64,000 nt of DNA. Source: Lunularia cruciata. Taxonomy: Eukaryota; Streptophyta; Marchantiopsida; Lunulariales; Lunulariaceae. The notes under the pieces are model-generated. The model saw nothing but the letters and a program-made list of their open reading frames with translations. It had not been told where the DNA came from and made no database searches. This document shows positions 22,633 through 33,280 of this stretch, piece after piece. The first letter of the stretch is position 1. Every line of letters starts with the position of its first letter. The stretch spans positions 46,577,473 through 46,641,472 of the forward strand of contig OX419758.1 of assembly GCA_948567375.1 (NCBI GenBank), given 5' to 3'. The translations under genes were made by a program, and so were the position numbers.

Positions 22633-23508
22633 CAAAGAAGTTGATGTAGATTGAAGAAGTTCAATCAATTGATCACTACGTTGTTGAAAATCAGAACTCC
22701 GCTCCATAGAACTCAATTTCTCTTGGATAGCTTGTTGGTACAAGTCTCTCTTGTGAAAATCTAGACGAAGTTTGCCTCTAAAAGCATGGTCTATAGGTAA
22801 TGTGGTTCTATTGAGGCAAGGAAAAAGGATGGTACAGGATAGAGGTGCATGGTCTGATTCTGGTTGAGGATCTAAAACAGCAAAATCTGAGACAAGATGG
22901 ATATCATTAGCTGAAGTGAGCATATAATCTATGGTGCTTGATCCACCTGAGGCAAAGCATGTGCTTTTACAAGTTTCTGGAAATTGAGAAAGGCCATTCA
23001 AGATCTTCAAGCTACAATTGGCACCAAAGCTCAAAAAGTACTCACTCATGGAATTGGACATAGGATCTTTGGAAGAGCGTGACCAAGCACTAGAATGGTC
23101 TATCAAGCTGTGGAAATGATCATTCTCAAGGTCGCTCAAGTCAGGGATCTGAGAGGCTTGGATCCTAGTATTGAAATCACCAAGAACAAGGACTGCACCT
23201 TTACTTTGAAACTCTAACACATCCTCGGTCAAGGAATGGAAAGGATGCATGGTGTTGAGAAGTCCACTTGAATAGATTGGTGATGTCAACGGGGCAAAGT
23301 AACAAACAGCAATGAAGCAAGGTGTGGCAACTCCTCCAATCCTCAGCCATTGGTATTGTCCACTTGAATCTTGACCTATCAAAGAGACTGATTTCTCAAA
23401 GCCAAATCTGACGTAAGTAGCAATACCTCCAAAGCCCCTTCCTTTGTGTTGTCTCCGCTTGTTCCAGGTTGAACCAACAAGAGTGAATCCTTTAATGTCT
23501 TGAATGGT
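22616..23508 (-). mobile_element. LINE-A ORF2 endonuclease/linker fragment
   Basis: Minus-strand endonuclease from the EGFTLVG region (right) to SLFPRG (left), open from 23382. It contains LGDFNTRI (Thr for Ala), IDYML and SDHAPL but lacks the N-terminal catalytic Asn/Glu segment beyond 23508, where RT-thumb sequence is joined. Confidence 0.85.
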
Positions 23509-23895
23509 CCATGTACCTCACCTTAGTGGCATATGTGATAGCTAAAAACAAAGCTTCAGCCTCAAGAGGTAAAAACCTGGTTTCAGCAAGCATCAATACA
23601 AAGGGAGTTTGAGTCCTCACCCCAAGTTCATCACACAAACACAATTTCTGAACTTTCTCCACGTTTTGCCACCATGTCTTCTTAGTTCTTGGACCCCAAA
23701 TCTGAGCACCATAGAGAACCGCCGGCTGCACAAGAGATCTAAACAACACCTTCTTCAACTCCCATGTGGTAAGGTGAGCAAGTCTAGAGCGGTTCATGAA
23801 AGTCTAGAGCGGTTCATAAACCCAGCATTGATTCTCATCTTCACACAAGTAGACCAACTATAGTCATGAGAAAACTCAAGGCCCAAGTACTTGTA
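23509..23895 (-). mobile_element. LINE ORF2 RT-thumb fragment
   Basis: Minus-strand ORF2 from ATKVRYMD back to YKYLGLEFS. A 17-bp tandem duplication (agtctagagcggttcat twice, near 23780-23818) disrupts it. The right end at gtacttgtaca meets the 5' terminus of a subfamily B element. Confidence 0.82.
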
Positions 23896-25423
23896 CAAGG
23901 GAAGGAAGATTTTCAAAAGTTTGAGAGAGTAGATTTTCCCAAAAATTCAGATAGTCATATCTCAGCAGTTGCTCATCCAAATCGTGTGCTTTTGGTTTTT
24001 TTTTAAGCGCCTTGCCAAGAGCTTTCTATGGACACCAAGATTGCACCATTCTCGACTTTGTGGCGAAAGTTATGAGTGCTTAAATTTTCTGTCAGAGGTT
24101 CAATACTTGAGAGATTGTTTCTTCATCATCAGGAGTCCAAATGGAGTGATTTTTGTGGCAATGGATGCGCCTTGAAGAGTTCTTTCGATTGAAAGCAAGC
24201 ATGCTGAAAACCCGCAACTGTGTAGAGAGTTACAAGGATTTGAATTCTGTCATCTTTGGCAGATTTTAGGGTTTGGACTATAACTTCGATTGACTGTATC
24301 TCTTCCAACACTTGGGCAAATGGAGTGATTGGAGTCTAATTGGAAGTGTTTTGTTGAGAGCTTTCTTTCAAAGTAACACTTGTCCAGTTTGGATCAGTAC
24401 TCATGGAGATCTGAATTTTTCAATTTTGAGACAATTTTGAGTAGTCCTTGTTATTGTGCGGGAATTGAGAAGGCTATTGCTCTGTGGTCACAAGCAAATC
24501 CAGTGAAAATTACTGCATCAGAATCTGTGAATTACAAGCTATCTTTCAAGGCCAAGCTTGCATCACATGGAGGTCTGAGCAAGCAGTGGTGGTAATTCTC
24601 ATTCTGTCACATCTTGTGCATCTTGGTGTTTGGAGTACCAACTTTGCAGTGCCAGTTCTCCTCACTCATAGATCCAATCCAGGTGATTATTCTGTCATAA
24701 GAACCACATGATCATAGGCTTTCTATTGACTCTATACTTGAAAGATTTGGATATCCAACGCAGATGATATGACCATTTGTTTCACTATAGCACTGGCAAC
24801 TACTTGGTGTTAAAATCTGCACATGTGAAGGAGGATTTCTCTCTACTTATAGGTCCAAATCAAGTGGTTTTTGTGACAATAGAACAAGCATTGTGCAAGG
24901 TTTCTATTGAGGTCTGATTTGTAGAAATTGAAGTTAAGATAAGGAAGTTGTGACAGTTTGAAATCTGTGACTCTTTGGACATCATAACATTGTGAAGTGC
25001 AAATTCAAGCTATTGTATCTTTGTACTCAATGATCCAAATGAAGTGATCTTTGTGTCTTTAGAATCAGCACACTCAAACCTTTAGACTGAAAATTGATTG
25101 CTACAGGTTAGGTCACAGATTAGAAGCTCTAGGTACCTCAAATTTCGTAGCCTTTGGTATCTCTGTGCACTGCCAATTTGAAAGAGAGTATCTTTGCACT
25201 CACATATTCAAATGAGATGATTCTTATCTCATTAGAATCAGCTTTTCAAGGTCTTTACTTCAACACCAGCCTAGTAGTGCTTACAATTGTAAAACATTAG
25301 TGCTACCTACTTGAAAATCCTAAATTTTTGGTGTTGGAAGTAAAACTTCCAGATTTACTGTGAATGAAACAATAATACAATGAAACAATGAAACAATGAA
25401 ATATAATGATAAGTGATTGTCAC
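23896..25423 (+). repeat. LINE-B 5' UTR: eight ~180-bp degenerate units
   Basis: Anchor motifs (tCCAAAT-like) lie at about 23976, 24136, 24316, 24494, 24673, 24854, 25034 and 25207. Spacings are 160, 180, 178, 179, 181, 180 and 173 bp. The period and the shorter first interval match subfamily A although sequence identity is low and two extra units are present. No other feature is seen apart from a tail-only LINE insertion near the ORF1 start. Confidence 0.78.
25368..25404 (-). mobile_element. Tail-only LINE insertion (37 bp)
   Basis: The stretch aacaataatacaatgaaac... ending aaatat is the reverse complement of the (TTTCATTG)n tail plus a few 3' UTR bases. It sits inside the LINE-B 5' UTR, 15-20 bp before ORF1, and is flanked by AATGA on both sides (25363-25367, 25405-25409), a possible 5-bp target-site duplication. 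Related B copies (33060-33100) lack it. Confidence 0.75.
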
Positions 25424-26264
25424 AATGGAGGAGTCCAAGATGGTGAAAGACATTGCTGATATAGCCATGAAGCAACAACAATTAGCTGAAATGTACAGGA
25501 AAGCAAATGATTTCCACAAGGACCTTAGAAGCTTCATGGCACCTATGTCCCAGTGCATGAGTACTCTCATGACTGATATGGAATTTGTAAAGGTTGAGAT
25601 TAGTAGTGTCAAAGAGTCTTTGAACCTAGTCAACTAAGAGATTCAAGACCTCAAGAAGAGTTCTATCTCTCTGTTAACATCAACTAAGGGGATGGTTGAT
25701 GCTACCAAGAAAGTTCCTTCCTTGGGAGCACAAGCCAACGATATTGCTACACAAGGCGGAGGGCTCCAACAGATTGTGGACACATTAGAAGTCAAGATGA
25801 AGTCTTATGCTGAAGCTACTAAGGTGACTCAAATCTCTTGCTTGCAAGAGCATGAGGTTGAGAAGGAGAACCAATTGGTCAGGATGAAGAACTTGAGAAT
25901 TTTAGGTTTGCCAGAGACTGAGAAGGAAGACACCAAGGCCATAGTGTGTGAGTTTATTGCTGATTCTTTGAGAGTCCATGATCCTCAGATTTTGCAAGCA
26001 TATAGATTGGGACAACAAGGTGCACAACCAAGAAGCATTTTAGTGAGGTTTGGCTCAGAAACTCAAAGGAATGCAGTGATGGAAAACAAGGCTATACTGA
26101 AGGGGCGGCGTATTTGGTTGGACCCTGATCTCACACCTCTCCAATGGCAAGCAAAGAAGGGAGAATTAGCAAAAGTGAAGGAGGCTCAACAAGCAAGTTT
26201 TGTTGCATTCTTGAGAGACAATAGAGCTGTGATCACCCAAAGGAAATTGTCAACTACCGCATAG
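25424..26264 (+). pseudogene. LINE-B ORF1, broken
   Basis: Subfamily B ORF1 from the ATG at 25424 to the TAG at 26262-26264. Open to residue ~71 (ESLNLVN), then a stop at 25635-25637; the rest is open from about 25692. The coiled-coil N-terminus is B-type (KDLRSFMAPMSQ), and the RRM/CTD-like half is nearly A-type. One nonsense change is enough to explain its state. Confidence 0.82.
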
Positions 26265-26288
26265 CAATTCCAGACCCTAAGAGTGTTG

Positions 26289-26320
26289 TTTTGATCCTTG
26301 CCATTTTGCAAGGATCAAAA
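26289..26320. repeat. 13-bp perfect inverted repeat of LINE sequence
   Basis: Arms 26289-26301 (ttttgatccttgc) and 26308-26320 (gcaaggatcaaaa) around a 6-nt loop (cattttt-like, 26302-26307). Both arms come from the ORF2 KMARIK codons, one sense and one antisense. It forms the bridge between the B element and the U6-containing filler. Confidence 0.85.
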
Positions 26321-26351
26321 TTTTATCGGATGTCCCTTCGGGGACATCCAA

Positions 26352-26358
<7 letters not shown>
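26319..26358. repeat. 18-bp foldback built on the U6 5' stem-loop
   Basis: Arms 26319-26336 and 26341-26358 around the loop ttcg. The centre is the natural U6 5' hairpin (GTCCC TTCG GGGAC). The left arm extends it with an inverted copy of U6 nt 15-27. One mismatch: the left arm preserves the canonical CCGAT (as atcgg), while the right, sense arm has CCAAT, consistent with later CpG decay. Confidence 0.88.
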
Positions 26359-26383
<25 letters not shown>

Positions 26384-26392
26384 GGCCCCTGC
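26332..26392 (+). pseudogene. U6 snRNA 5' fragment (nt 1-61) fused to LINE
   Basis: The sequence begins exactly at U6 +1 (gtcccttcgggg) and includes aacgatacagagaagatta and gcatggcccctgc, the diagnostic core of spliceosomal U6. The 5' stem is the plant type. It stops at nt ~61, before the 3' half, and continues at shared GC into LINE ORF2 (gctatggatagat). The upstream element (USE), the TATA box and the 3' T-run of a working U6 gene are absent, so this is a retro- or repair-derived relic and not a functional snRNA gene. Confidence 0.93.
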
Positions 26393-28532
26393 TATGGATA
26401 GATCTCTTGATCAGATTGCACAAAATCAAGCTTTTGTTTTATACAGAAAGTTGGTGAAGTGCAAAAAGCGGGCATTTCTAAGACTCAAAGGAGTTGAGTT
26501 GAGCACTGAATTGAGGAGCAATCCCAAGGCTTTCTGGAAGAAAGTAACCATCAGATCTCCATCTCCATCGCTGGACCTGAATGAGCTTTGTGACTATGTG
26601 AAGGATTTGTACTTTTTCCCAAATGCTCCAAGCATGGCACCTTGCCTTGGATCTGCTCTCACCATCTCTGAAGCTGATGTCAAGTACCAATTGAAGAAGT
26701 TGGCCAATGGTAAGGCTGAAGACCTTGATGGACTATGTGTTGAACTTCTGAAGTGGGGCGGTAGCCAACTGATTTCAATACTCACTTCTCATTTGAATGA
26801 GGCAATCAAGTGTGGCTTTCCGGATAGATGGTGCTTCAAGAAGGTAGTTCCTATTCACAAGTCTGGCCAGAGAGATGTTGTCACCAATTACCGTACCATA
26901 CTTGTTGGTAGTGTCTTTGCCAAGTTGTATGGTCGAATTTTGGAGTCAAGGTTGAGCACTTGGGCTGAAAAGCACAAAATTCGAGCTAAGTGCCAAGCTG
27001 GTTTCAGATTAGGCTTTAGTACTTTGGACCACCTATTGGTACTTCATGTTTTGTGGTGCAAATCCAAGGGGGTTGGGAGAGCTCTCTATGTTGCCTTTAT
27101 TGATTTCAGGAAGGCCTTAGATAAGGTGCTCAGGAATTCTCTAAGTGAGAGACTCATTGAAGTGGGTGTTTCAGCTGATCTGATTGGTGCTATCTCTAGA
27201 CTCTATGAGAAAGTGATTGTGAAACTTTCATCTTTGAGCTCTCAAGATGTCCTTAGCACAATGGGTGTGATCCAAGGCTGCTCTCTGTCTCCAACTCTGT
27301 TCGGAATCTTCATCGATGATCTAGAGAGTCTACTCATGAAAGCTGGAGCTACAAGTGTACAGGTTGGCTCTTTGATGATACATGCACTCCTTTATGCAGA
27401 TGATGTAGTGCTTCTCTCCACAAATCCACAAAGTTTACAGAAGCTGTTGGATTCTCTACTTTGCTTTTGCAATCAAACAAAGATGGAGGTGAACCTTGAC
27501 AAGTCCAAGGTCATTGTGGTGGGTTCTAAAGGTGTCACACCTTTCTTTTTTGATGGACAGCAATTGGAGCAGGTTTCTTCTTATAAGTACTTGGGCCTTG
27601 AGTTTTCTCATGACTATAGTTGGTCTACTTGTGTGAAGATGAGAATCAATGTAGGCTTTAGAGCTTTGTATTCATTCATGAACCGTAGTAGACTTGCTCA
27701 CCTCACCACATGGGAGTTGAAGAAGGTGCTGTTCAGATCTCTTGTGCAGCCGGTGGTTCTCTATGGTGCTCAGATTTGGGGTCCAGGTACTAAGAAGACA
27801 TGGTGGCAAAAGGTGGAGAAAGTTCAGAAATTGTTTTTGTGTGATGAACTTGGGGTGAGGACTCAAACTCCTTATGTATTCCTGCTTGCTGAAACAGGAT
27901 TTTTACCTCTTGAGGCTGAAGCTTTGTTTTTAGCTATCACATATGCCACTAAGGTGAGGTCCATGGAGCATGAGAGACTTCCCTACCAAGCTTTTTGTGC
28001 CACTCTATCTGTCGGTTGGTATACAGATCTGATTGCATGGGCCACAAGGTGGAATGTTTCTGAGCGACATTGGAGATTGGAGCCTATTGCACTTTGAGAG
28101 GTGATCAAGGAGCAGTTTTTACTTCGCTTATGGCAGCAACCCGGTACCAAGATGGTGTTCTATCAGCAGTTTGTAAATCCTATGTTGGTGTATTGTGAGC
28201 AAGATTATCTCTTGGCTAGGATTTCTACTTCATTGAGACATGTTATCGCTCAATGTAGAACTAGTTCTCATAGACTAGAAGTAGAACAAGGACGTTGGCA
28301 GCAGATAGAGCACTCCATGCGACTTTGCAAATTGTGTATTATGAGCAAAGTTGAGGATGAGCATCATGTGTTTGTTGATTGCCCTTGTTACATGCAGATT
28401 AGAGTTAAACATCAGATTACTTGTAGTGACTTCTCAACTCTCTTACAGGTTGAAGCTTTAGCATTAGGGAAGTACATGACAGAAGTTACTTTACATCGGA
28501 CCAATTTGTTACAAATTGGTCAGATGCCCTAG
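26382..28532 (+). pseudogene. LINE ORF2 RT half; first ATG lies in U6 sequence
   Basis: Open 571 codons from 26382 to 28097. The first four residues (MAPA) are read from U6 sequence and the rest is ORF2 linker and RT. The codon after KHKI is CGA (26982-26984), motif A is FIDFRKALDKV (Leu at the steric-gate position), and YADD is intact. A stop at 28095-28097 (CGA to TGA in IALREV) precedes the C-terminal 143 codons with the zinc finger. There is no endonuclease. Confidence 0.85.
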
Positions 28533-28636
28533 GCCCTTGCCTAGGCTCACATTTCATGTGTTTTGTATTATGTTTCCAACCTTTTGACTCTTTGGATCTT
28601 TCGGGCTTTATATTTCATTGTTTCATTGTTTCATTG
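26391..28636 (+). mobile_element. LINE-A 3' half fused to U6 at its 5' end
   Basis: Plus-strand ORF2 from AMDRSLDQ, through RT, zinc finger, hairpins and 3' UTR, to the tail ending near 28636. The 3' flank (aatacaaagctctaaag, a minus-strand RT) is identical to that of the copy ending at 47937, so these two are duplicated versions of one insertion with different 5' sides. Confidence 0.9.
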
Positions 28637-30730
28637 AATACAAAGCTCTAAAGCCTGCATTGATTCTCATCTTCACACAAGTAGACCAACTATAGTCATG
28701 AGAAAACTCAAGGCCCAAGTACTTATAAGAAGAAACCTGCTCCAATTGCTATCCATCAAAAAAGAAAGGTGTGACACCTTTAGAACCCACCACAATCACC
28801 TTGGACTTGTCAAGGTTCACCTCCATCTTTGTTTGATTGCAAAAGCAAAGTAGAGAATCCAACAGCTTCTGTAAACTCTGTGGATTTGTGGAGAGAAGCA
28901 CTACATCATCTGCATAAAGGAGTGCATGTATCATCAAAGAGCCAGCCTGTACACCTGTAGCTCCAGCTTCCATGAGTAGACTCTCTAGATCATCGATGAA
29001 GATTCTGAACAGAGTTGGAGACAGAGAGCAGCCTTGGATCACACCCATTGTGCTAAGGACATCTTGAGAGCTCAAAGATGAAAGTTTCACAATCACTTTC
29101 TCATAGAGTCTAGAGATAGCACCAATCAGATCAGCTGAAACACCCACTTCAATGAGTCTCTCACTTAGAGAATTCCTGAGCACCTTATCTAAGGCCTTCC
29201 TGAAATCAATAAAGGCAACATAGAGAGCTCTCCCAACCCCCTTGGATTTGCACCACAAAACATGAAGTACCAATAGGTGGTCCAAAGTACTAAAGCCTAA
29301 TCTGAAACCAGCTTGGCACTTAGCTCGAATTTTGTGCTTTTCAGCCCAAGTGCTCAACCTTGACTCCAAAATTCGACCATACAACTTGGCAAAGACACTA
29401 CCAACAAGTATGGTACGGTTATTGGTGACAACATCTCTCTGGCCAGACTTGTGAATAGGAACTACCTTCTTGAAGCACCATCTATCCGGAAAGCCACACT
29501 TGATTGCCTCATTCAAATGAGAAGTGAGTATTGAAATCAGTTGGCTACTGCCCCACTTCAGAAGTTCAACACATAGTCCATCAAGGTCTTCAGCCTTACC
29601 ATTGGCCAACTTCTTCAATTGGTACTTGACATCAGCTTCAGAGATGGTGAGAGCAGATCCAAGGCAAGGTGCCATGCTTGGAGCATTTGGGAAAAAGTAC
29701 AAATCCTTCACAAAGTCACAAAGCTCATTCAGGTCCAGCGATGGAGATGGAGATCTGATGGTTACTTTCTTCCAGAAAGCCTTGGGATTGCTCCTCAATT
29801 CAGTGCTCAACTCAACTCCTTTGAGTCTTAGAAATGCCCGCTTTTTGCACTTCACCAACTTTCTGTATAAAACAAAAGCTTGATTTTGTGCAATCTGATC
29901 AAGAGATCTATCCATAGCTTTGATCCTTGCCATTTTGCAATCAGCATCATACCATCTATTGCAAGGGAGACCAAGTCTCTTCCTGTGGGAGCCTCTTGGA
30001 AACAAAGAAGTTGATGTAGATTGAAGAAGTTCAATCAATTGATCACTACGTTGTTGAAAATCAGAACTCCACTCCATAGAACTCAATTTCTCTTGGATAG
30101 CTTGTTGGTACAAGTCTCTCTTGTGAAAATCTAGACGAAGTTTGCCTCTAAAAGCATGGTATATCTAAAAGCATGGTATGGGGCAAAGTAGCAAACAGCA
30201 ATGAAGCAAGGTGTGGCAACTCCTCCAATCCTCAGCCATTGGTATTGTCCATTTGAATCTTGACCTATCAAAGAGACTGATTTCTCAAAGCCAAATCTGA
30301 CGTAGGTAGCAATACCTCCAAAGCCCCTTCCTTTGTGTTGCCTCCGCTTGTTCCAAGTTGACCCAATAAGAGTGAAACCTTCAATGTCTTGAATGGTGTT
30401 TCCTTCATGTTCCCATGTCTCCACAAGATTGATCAGATCAGCATCATCCCACAAAGGCTTAGCGCTGGAGTACTTGGTTTGTGTGAGCCCATGTACATTC
30501 CAAAACAACACTCTAAGGGTCTGGAATTGCTATGCAACAGCTGACAATTTCTTTTGAGTAATCACAGCTCTATTATCTCTCAAGAATGCAACAAAGCCTG
30601 CTTGTTGAGCCTCCTTCACTTTTGCTAATTCTCCCTTCTTTGCTTGCCATTGGAGAGATGTGAGATCAGGATCTAACCAGATGCGCCGCCCCTTCAATAC
30701 AGCCTTGTTTTCCATCACTAAATTCCTTTG
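28637..30730 (-). mobile_element. LINE ORF2/ORF1 fragment with internal deletion
   Basis: Minus-strand copy: RT (left), linker, then a ~0.5-kb loss inside the endonuclease at about 30165. There a 15-bp motif (ctaaaagcatggtat) is duplicated. Then follow the endonuclease N-terminus (30180-30525), the UAG junction (30530-30532) and the ORF1 C-terminus to 30730. The open stretch 28749-30113 (454 aa) has RT motifs with KALDKV. The same deletion junction recurs at 51529-51560, proving a block duplication. Confidence 0.88.
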
Positions 30731-31941
30731 AGCTCTCTATGTTGCATTTATTGATTTCAGGAAGGCCTTTGATAAGGTGCTTAGGAAATCATTAAGTGAG
30801 AGACTCATGGAAATTGGTGTTTCAGCCGATGTGATTGGTGCTATCTCAAGACTCTATGAGAAGGTGGTTGTGAAACTTTCATCTTTGAGCTCTCAAGATG
30901 TCCTTAGCACAATGGGTGTGATTCAAGGTTGCTCTCTATCCCCAACATTGTTTGGAATCTTCATCAATGATCTAGAGAGGGTGCTTATGGAAGCTGGAGC
31001 TACAGGTGTACAAGTTGGCTTTTTGATGATACATGCACTACTGTATGCAGATGATGTAGTGCTCCTCTCACCCAATCCACAGAGTTTACAGAAGTTGTTG
31101 GATTCTCTTCTCTTGTTTTGCAATCAAACAAAGATGGAGGTGAACCTTGACAAGTCCAAGGTGATTGTGGTGGGTTCTAAAGGTGTCACACCTTTCTTTT
31201 TTGATGGACAACAATTGGAGCAGGTTTTTTCTTACAAGTACTTGGGCCTTGAGTTTTCTCATGACTATAGTTGGTCCACTTGTGTGAAGATGAGAATCAA
31301 TGCAAGCTTTAGAGCTTTGTATTCACTCATGAACCGCTCTAGACTTGCTCACCTTACCACATGGGAGTTGAAGAAGGTGCTGTTCAGATCTCTTGTGCAG
31401 CCGGTGGTTCTCTATGGTGCTCAGATTTGGGGTCCAGGTACTAAGAAGACATGGTGGCAAAAGGTGGAGAAAGTTCAGAAATTGTTTTTGTGTGATGAAC
31501 TTGGGGTGAGGACTCAAACTCCCTATGAATTGCTGCTTGCTGAAACAGGATTTTTACCTCTTGAGGCTGAAGCTTTGTTTTTAGCTATCACATATGCCAC
31601 TAAGGTGAGGTCCATGGAGCATGAGAGACTTCCCTACCAAGCTTTTTGTGCCACTCTATCTGTCGGTTGGTATACAGATCTGGTTGCATGGGCCACCAGG
31701 TGGAATGTTTGTGAGCGACATTGGAAGTTGGAGCCTATTGCACTACGAGAAGTGATCAAGGAGCAGTTTTTACTTCGCTTATGGCAGCAACCCAGTACCA
31801 AGATGGTGTTCTATCAGCAGTTTGTAAATCCTATGTTGGTGTATTGTGAGCAAGATTATCTCTTGGCTAGGATTTCTACTTCACTTAGACATGTTATCAC
31901 TCAATATAGAACTAGTTCTCATAGACTAGAAGTAGAAGGGA
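30731..31941 (+). mobile_element. LINE ORF2 RT-to-C-terminus fragment
   Basis: Plus-strand RT starting at ALYVAFIDFRKAFDKV (aromatic steric-gate residue retained). It belongs to a different sublineage (LMEIGVSADVIG, DLERVLMEAG, SPNPQSL, LLLFCNQ), ends at HRLEVE and is joined in frame to the next fragment. It abuts the minus-strand ORF1 in agctctctatg sequence. Confidence 0.87.
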
Positions 31942-32780
31942 GACTTCACCTCACCACATGGGAGTTGAAGAAGGTGCTGTTCAGATCTCTTGTGCAGCCG
32001 GTGGTTCTCTATGGTGCTCAGATTTGGGGTCCAGGTACTAAGAAGACATGGTGGCAAAAGGTGGAGAAAGTTCAGAAATTGTTTTTGTGTGATGAACTTG
32101 GGGTGAGGACTCAAACTCCTTATGTATTCCTGCTTGCTGAAACAGGATTTTTACCTCTTGAGGCTGAAGCTTTGTTTTTAGCTATCACATATGCCACTAA
32201 GGTGAGGTCCATGGAGCATGAGAGACTTCCCTACCAAGCTTTTTGTGCCACTCTATCTGTCGGTTGGTATACAGATCTGATTGCATGGGCCACAAGGTGG
32301 AATGTTTCTGAGCGACATTGGAGATTGGAGCCTATTGCACTTCGAGAGGTGATCAAGGAGCAGTTTTTACTTCGCTTATGGCAGCAACCCGGTACCAAGA
32401 TGGTGTTCTATCAGCAGTTTGTAAATCCTATGTTGGTGTATTGTGAGCAAGATTATCTCTTGGCTAGGATTTCTACTTCATTGAGACATGTTATCGCTCA
32501 ATATAGAACTAGTTCTCATAGACTAGAAGTAGAACAAGGACGTTGGCAGCAGATAGAGCACTCCATGCGACTTTGCAAATTGTGTATTATGAGCAAAGTT
32601 GAGGATGAGCATCATGTGTTTGTTGATTGCCCTTGTTACATGCAGATTAGAGTTAAACATCAGATTACTTGTAGTGACTTCTCAACTCTCTTACAGGTTG
32701 AAGCTTTAGCATTAGGGAAGTACATGACAGAAGTTACTTTACATCGGACCAATTTGTTACAAATTGGTCAGATGCCCTAG
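30777..32780 (+). pseudogene. In-frame fusion of two LINE ORF2 fragments (667 aa)
   Basis: A long open frame running from RT motif A of one copy into a second copy of the thumb-to-zinc-finger region. Residues ~1-388 and ~389-667 overlap in content, so the KVLFRSL...LEVE segment occurs twice. The reading starts at TTG, lacks endonuclease and the front of the RT, and is best seen as a chance fusion of fragments, not a new protein. Confidence 0.8.
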
Positions 32781-32885
32781 GCCCTTGCCTAGGCTCACAT
32801 TTCATGTGTTTTGTATTGTGTTTCTAGCCTTTTGACTCTTTGGGTCTTTCAGGCTTTATATTTCATTGTTTCATTGTTTCATTTT
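31942..32885 (+). mobile_element. LINE-A 3' end (thumb, zinc finger, 3' UTR, tail)
   Basis: Plus-strand copy from LTTWELKK through the ORF2 stop (32778-32780), both hairpins, 3' UTR and tail to 32885. It is a near mirror image of the minus-strand 3' end at 36502-37487. Together the two flank the segment that is inverted relative to the 53-57 kb block. Confidence 0.87.
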
Positions 32886-33280
32886 TCACTGATTTGGAAT
32901 GTAATAGCTTTACATTCACATGTCCATTTGAGGTGATTCTTATCTCATTAGAACCAACTTCTCCAGTTCCTTCTTTCAATACCTAGCTAGTAGTACTTAG
33001 TGATGTAAAATCACAGCTAAGCTACCTTGAAAATCTTGAATTTTTGGTGTTGGAAATAAAACTTCTAGATTTATTGTGAGTGATTAGTGATTGGCATAAT
33101 GGAGGAGTCCAAGATGGTGAAAGACATTGCAGAAATAGCCTTGAAGCAACAACAATTAGCTGAAATGTAAAGGAAATCTAATGATTTCCACAAAGAGCTT
33201 AGAAGCTTCTTTGCACCTATGTCCCAGTGCATGAGTACTCTCATGACTGATATGGATGTTGTAAAGGTTGAGATCAGCAC

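Larger units (their letters stand above)
23896..26292 (+). mobile_element. LINE-B element: 5' UTR, ORF1, ORF2 start
   Basis: Plus-strand copy of a second subfamily. Its 5' UTR is clearly diverged and longer (about 1.53 kb), and ORF1 starts MEESKMVKDIADIAMKQQQ. The ORF1 C-terminal half is close to subfamily A, suggesting exchange. It reaches ORF2 codons QFQTLRVLF and stops at 26292, where palindromic filler and the U6 fragment follow. Confidence 0.87.

Noticed and set aside
26332-26392. A functional U6 snRNA gene
   Set aside because: Only the first ~61 nt are present, with no upstream promoter elements, no 3' half and no T-run terminator; it is fused to LINE sequence.
30777-32780. A novel 667-aa protein with duplicated domain
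   Set aside because: It is a chance in-frame joint of two LINE ORF2 fragments; the other block (52163-53257) lacks the fusion.
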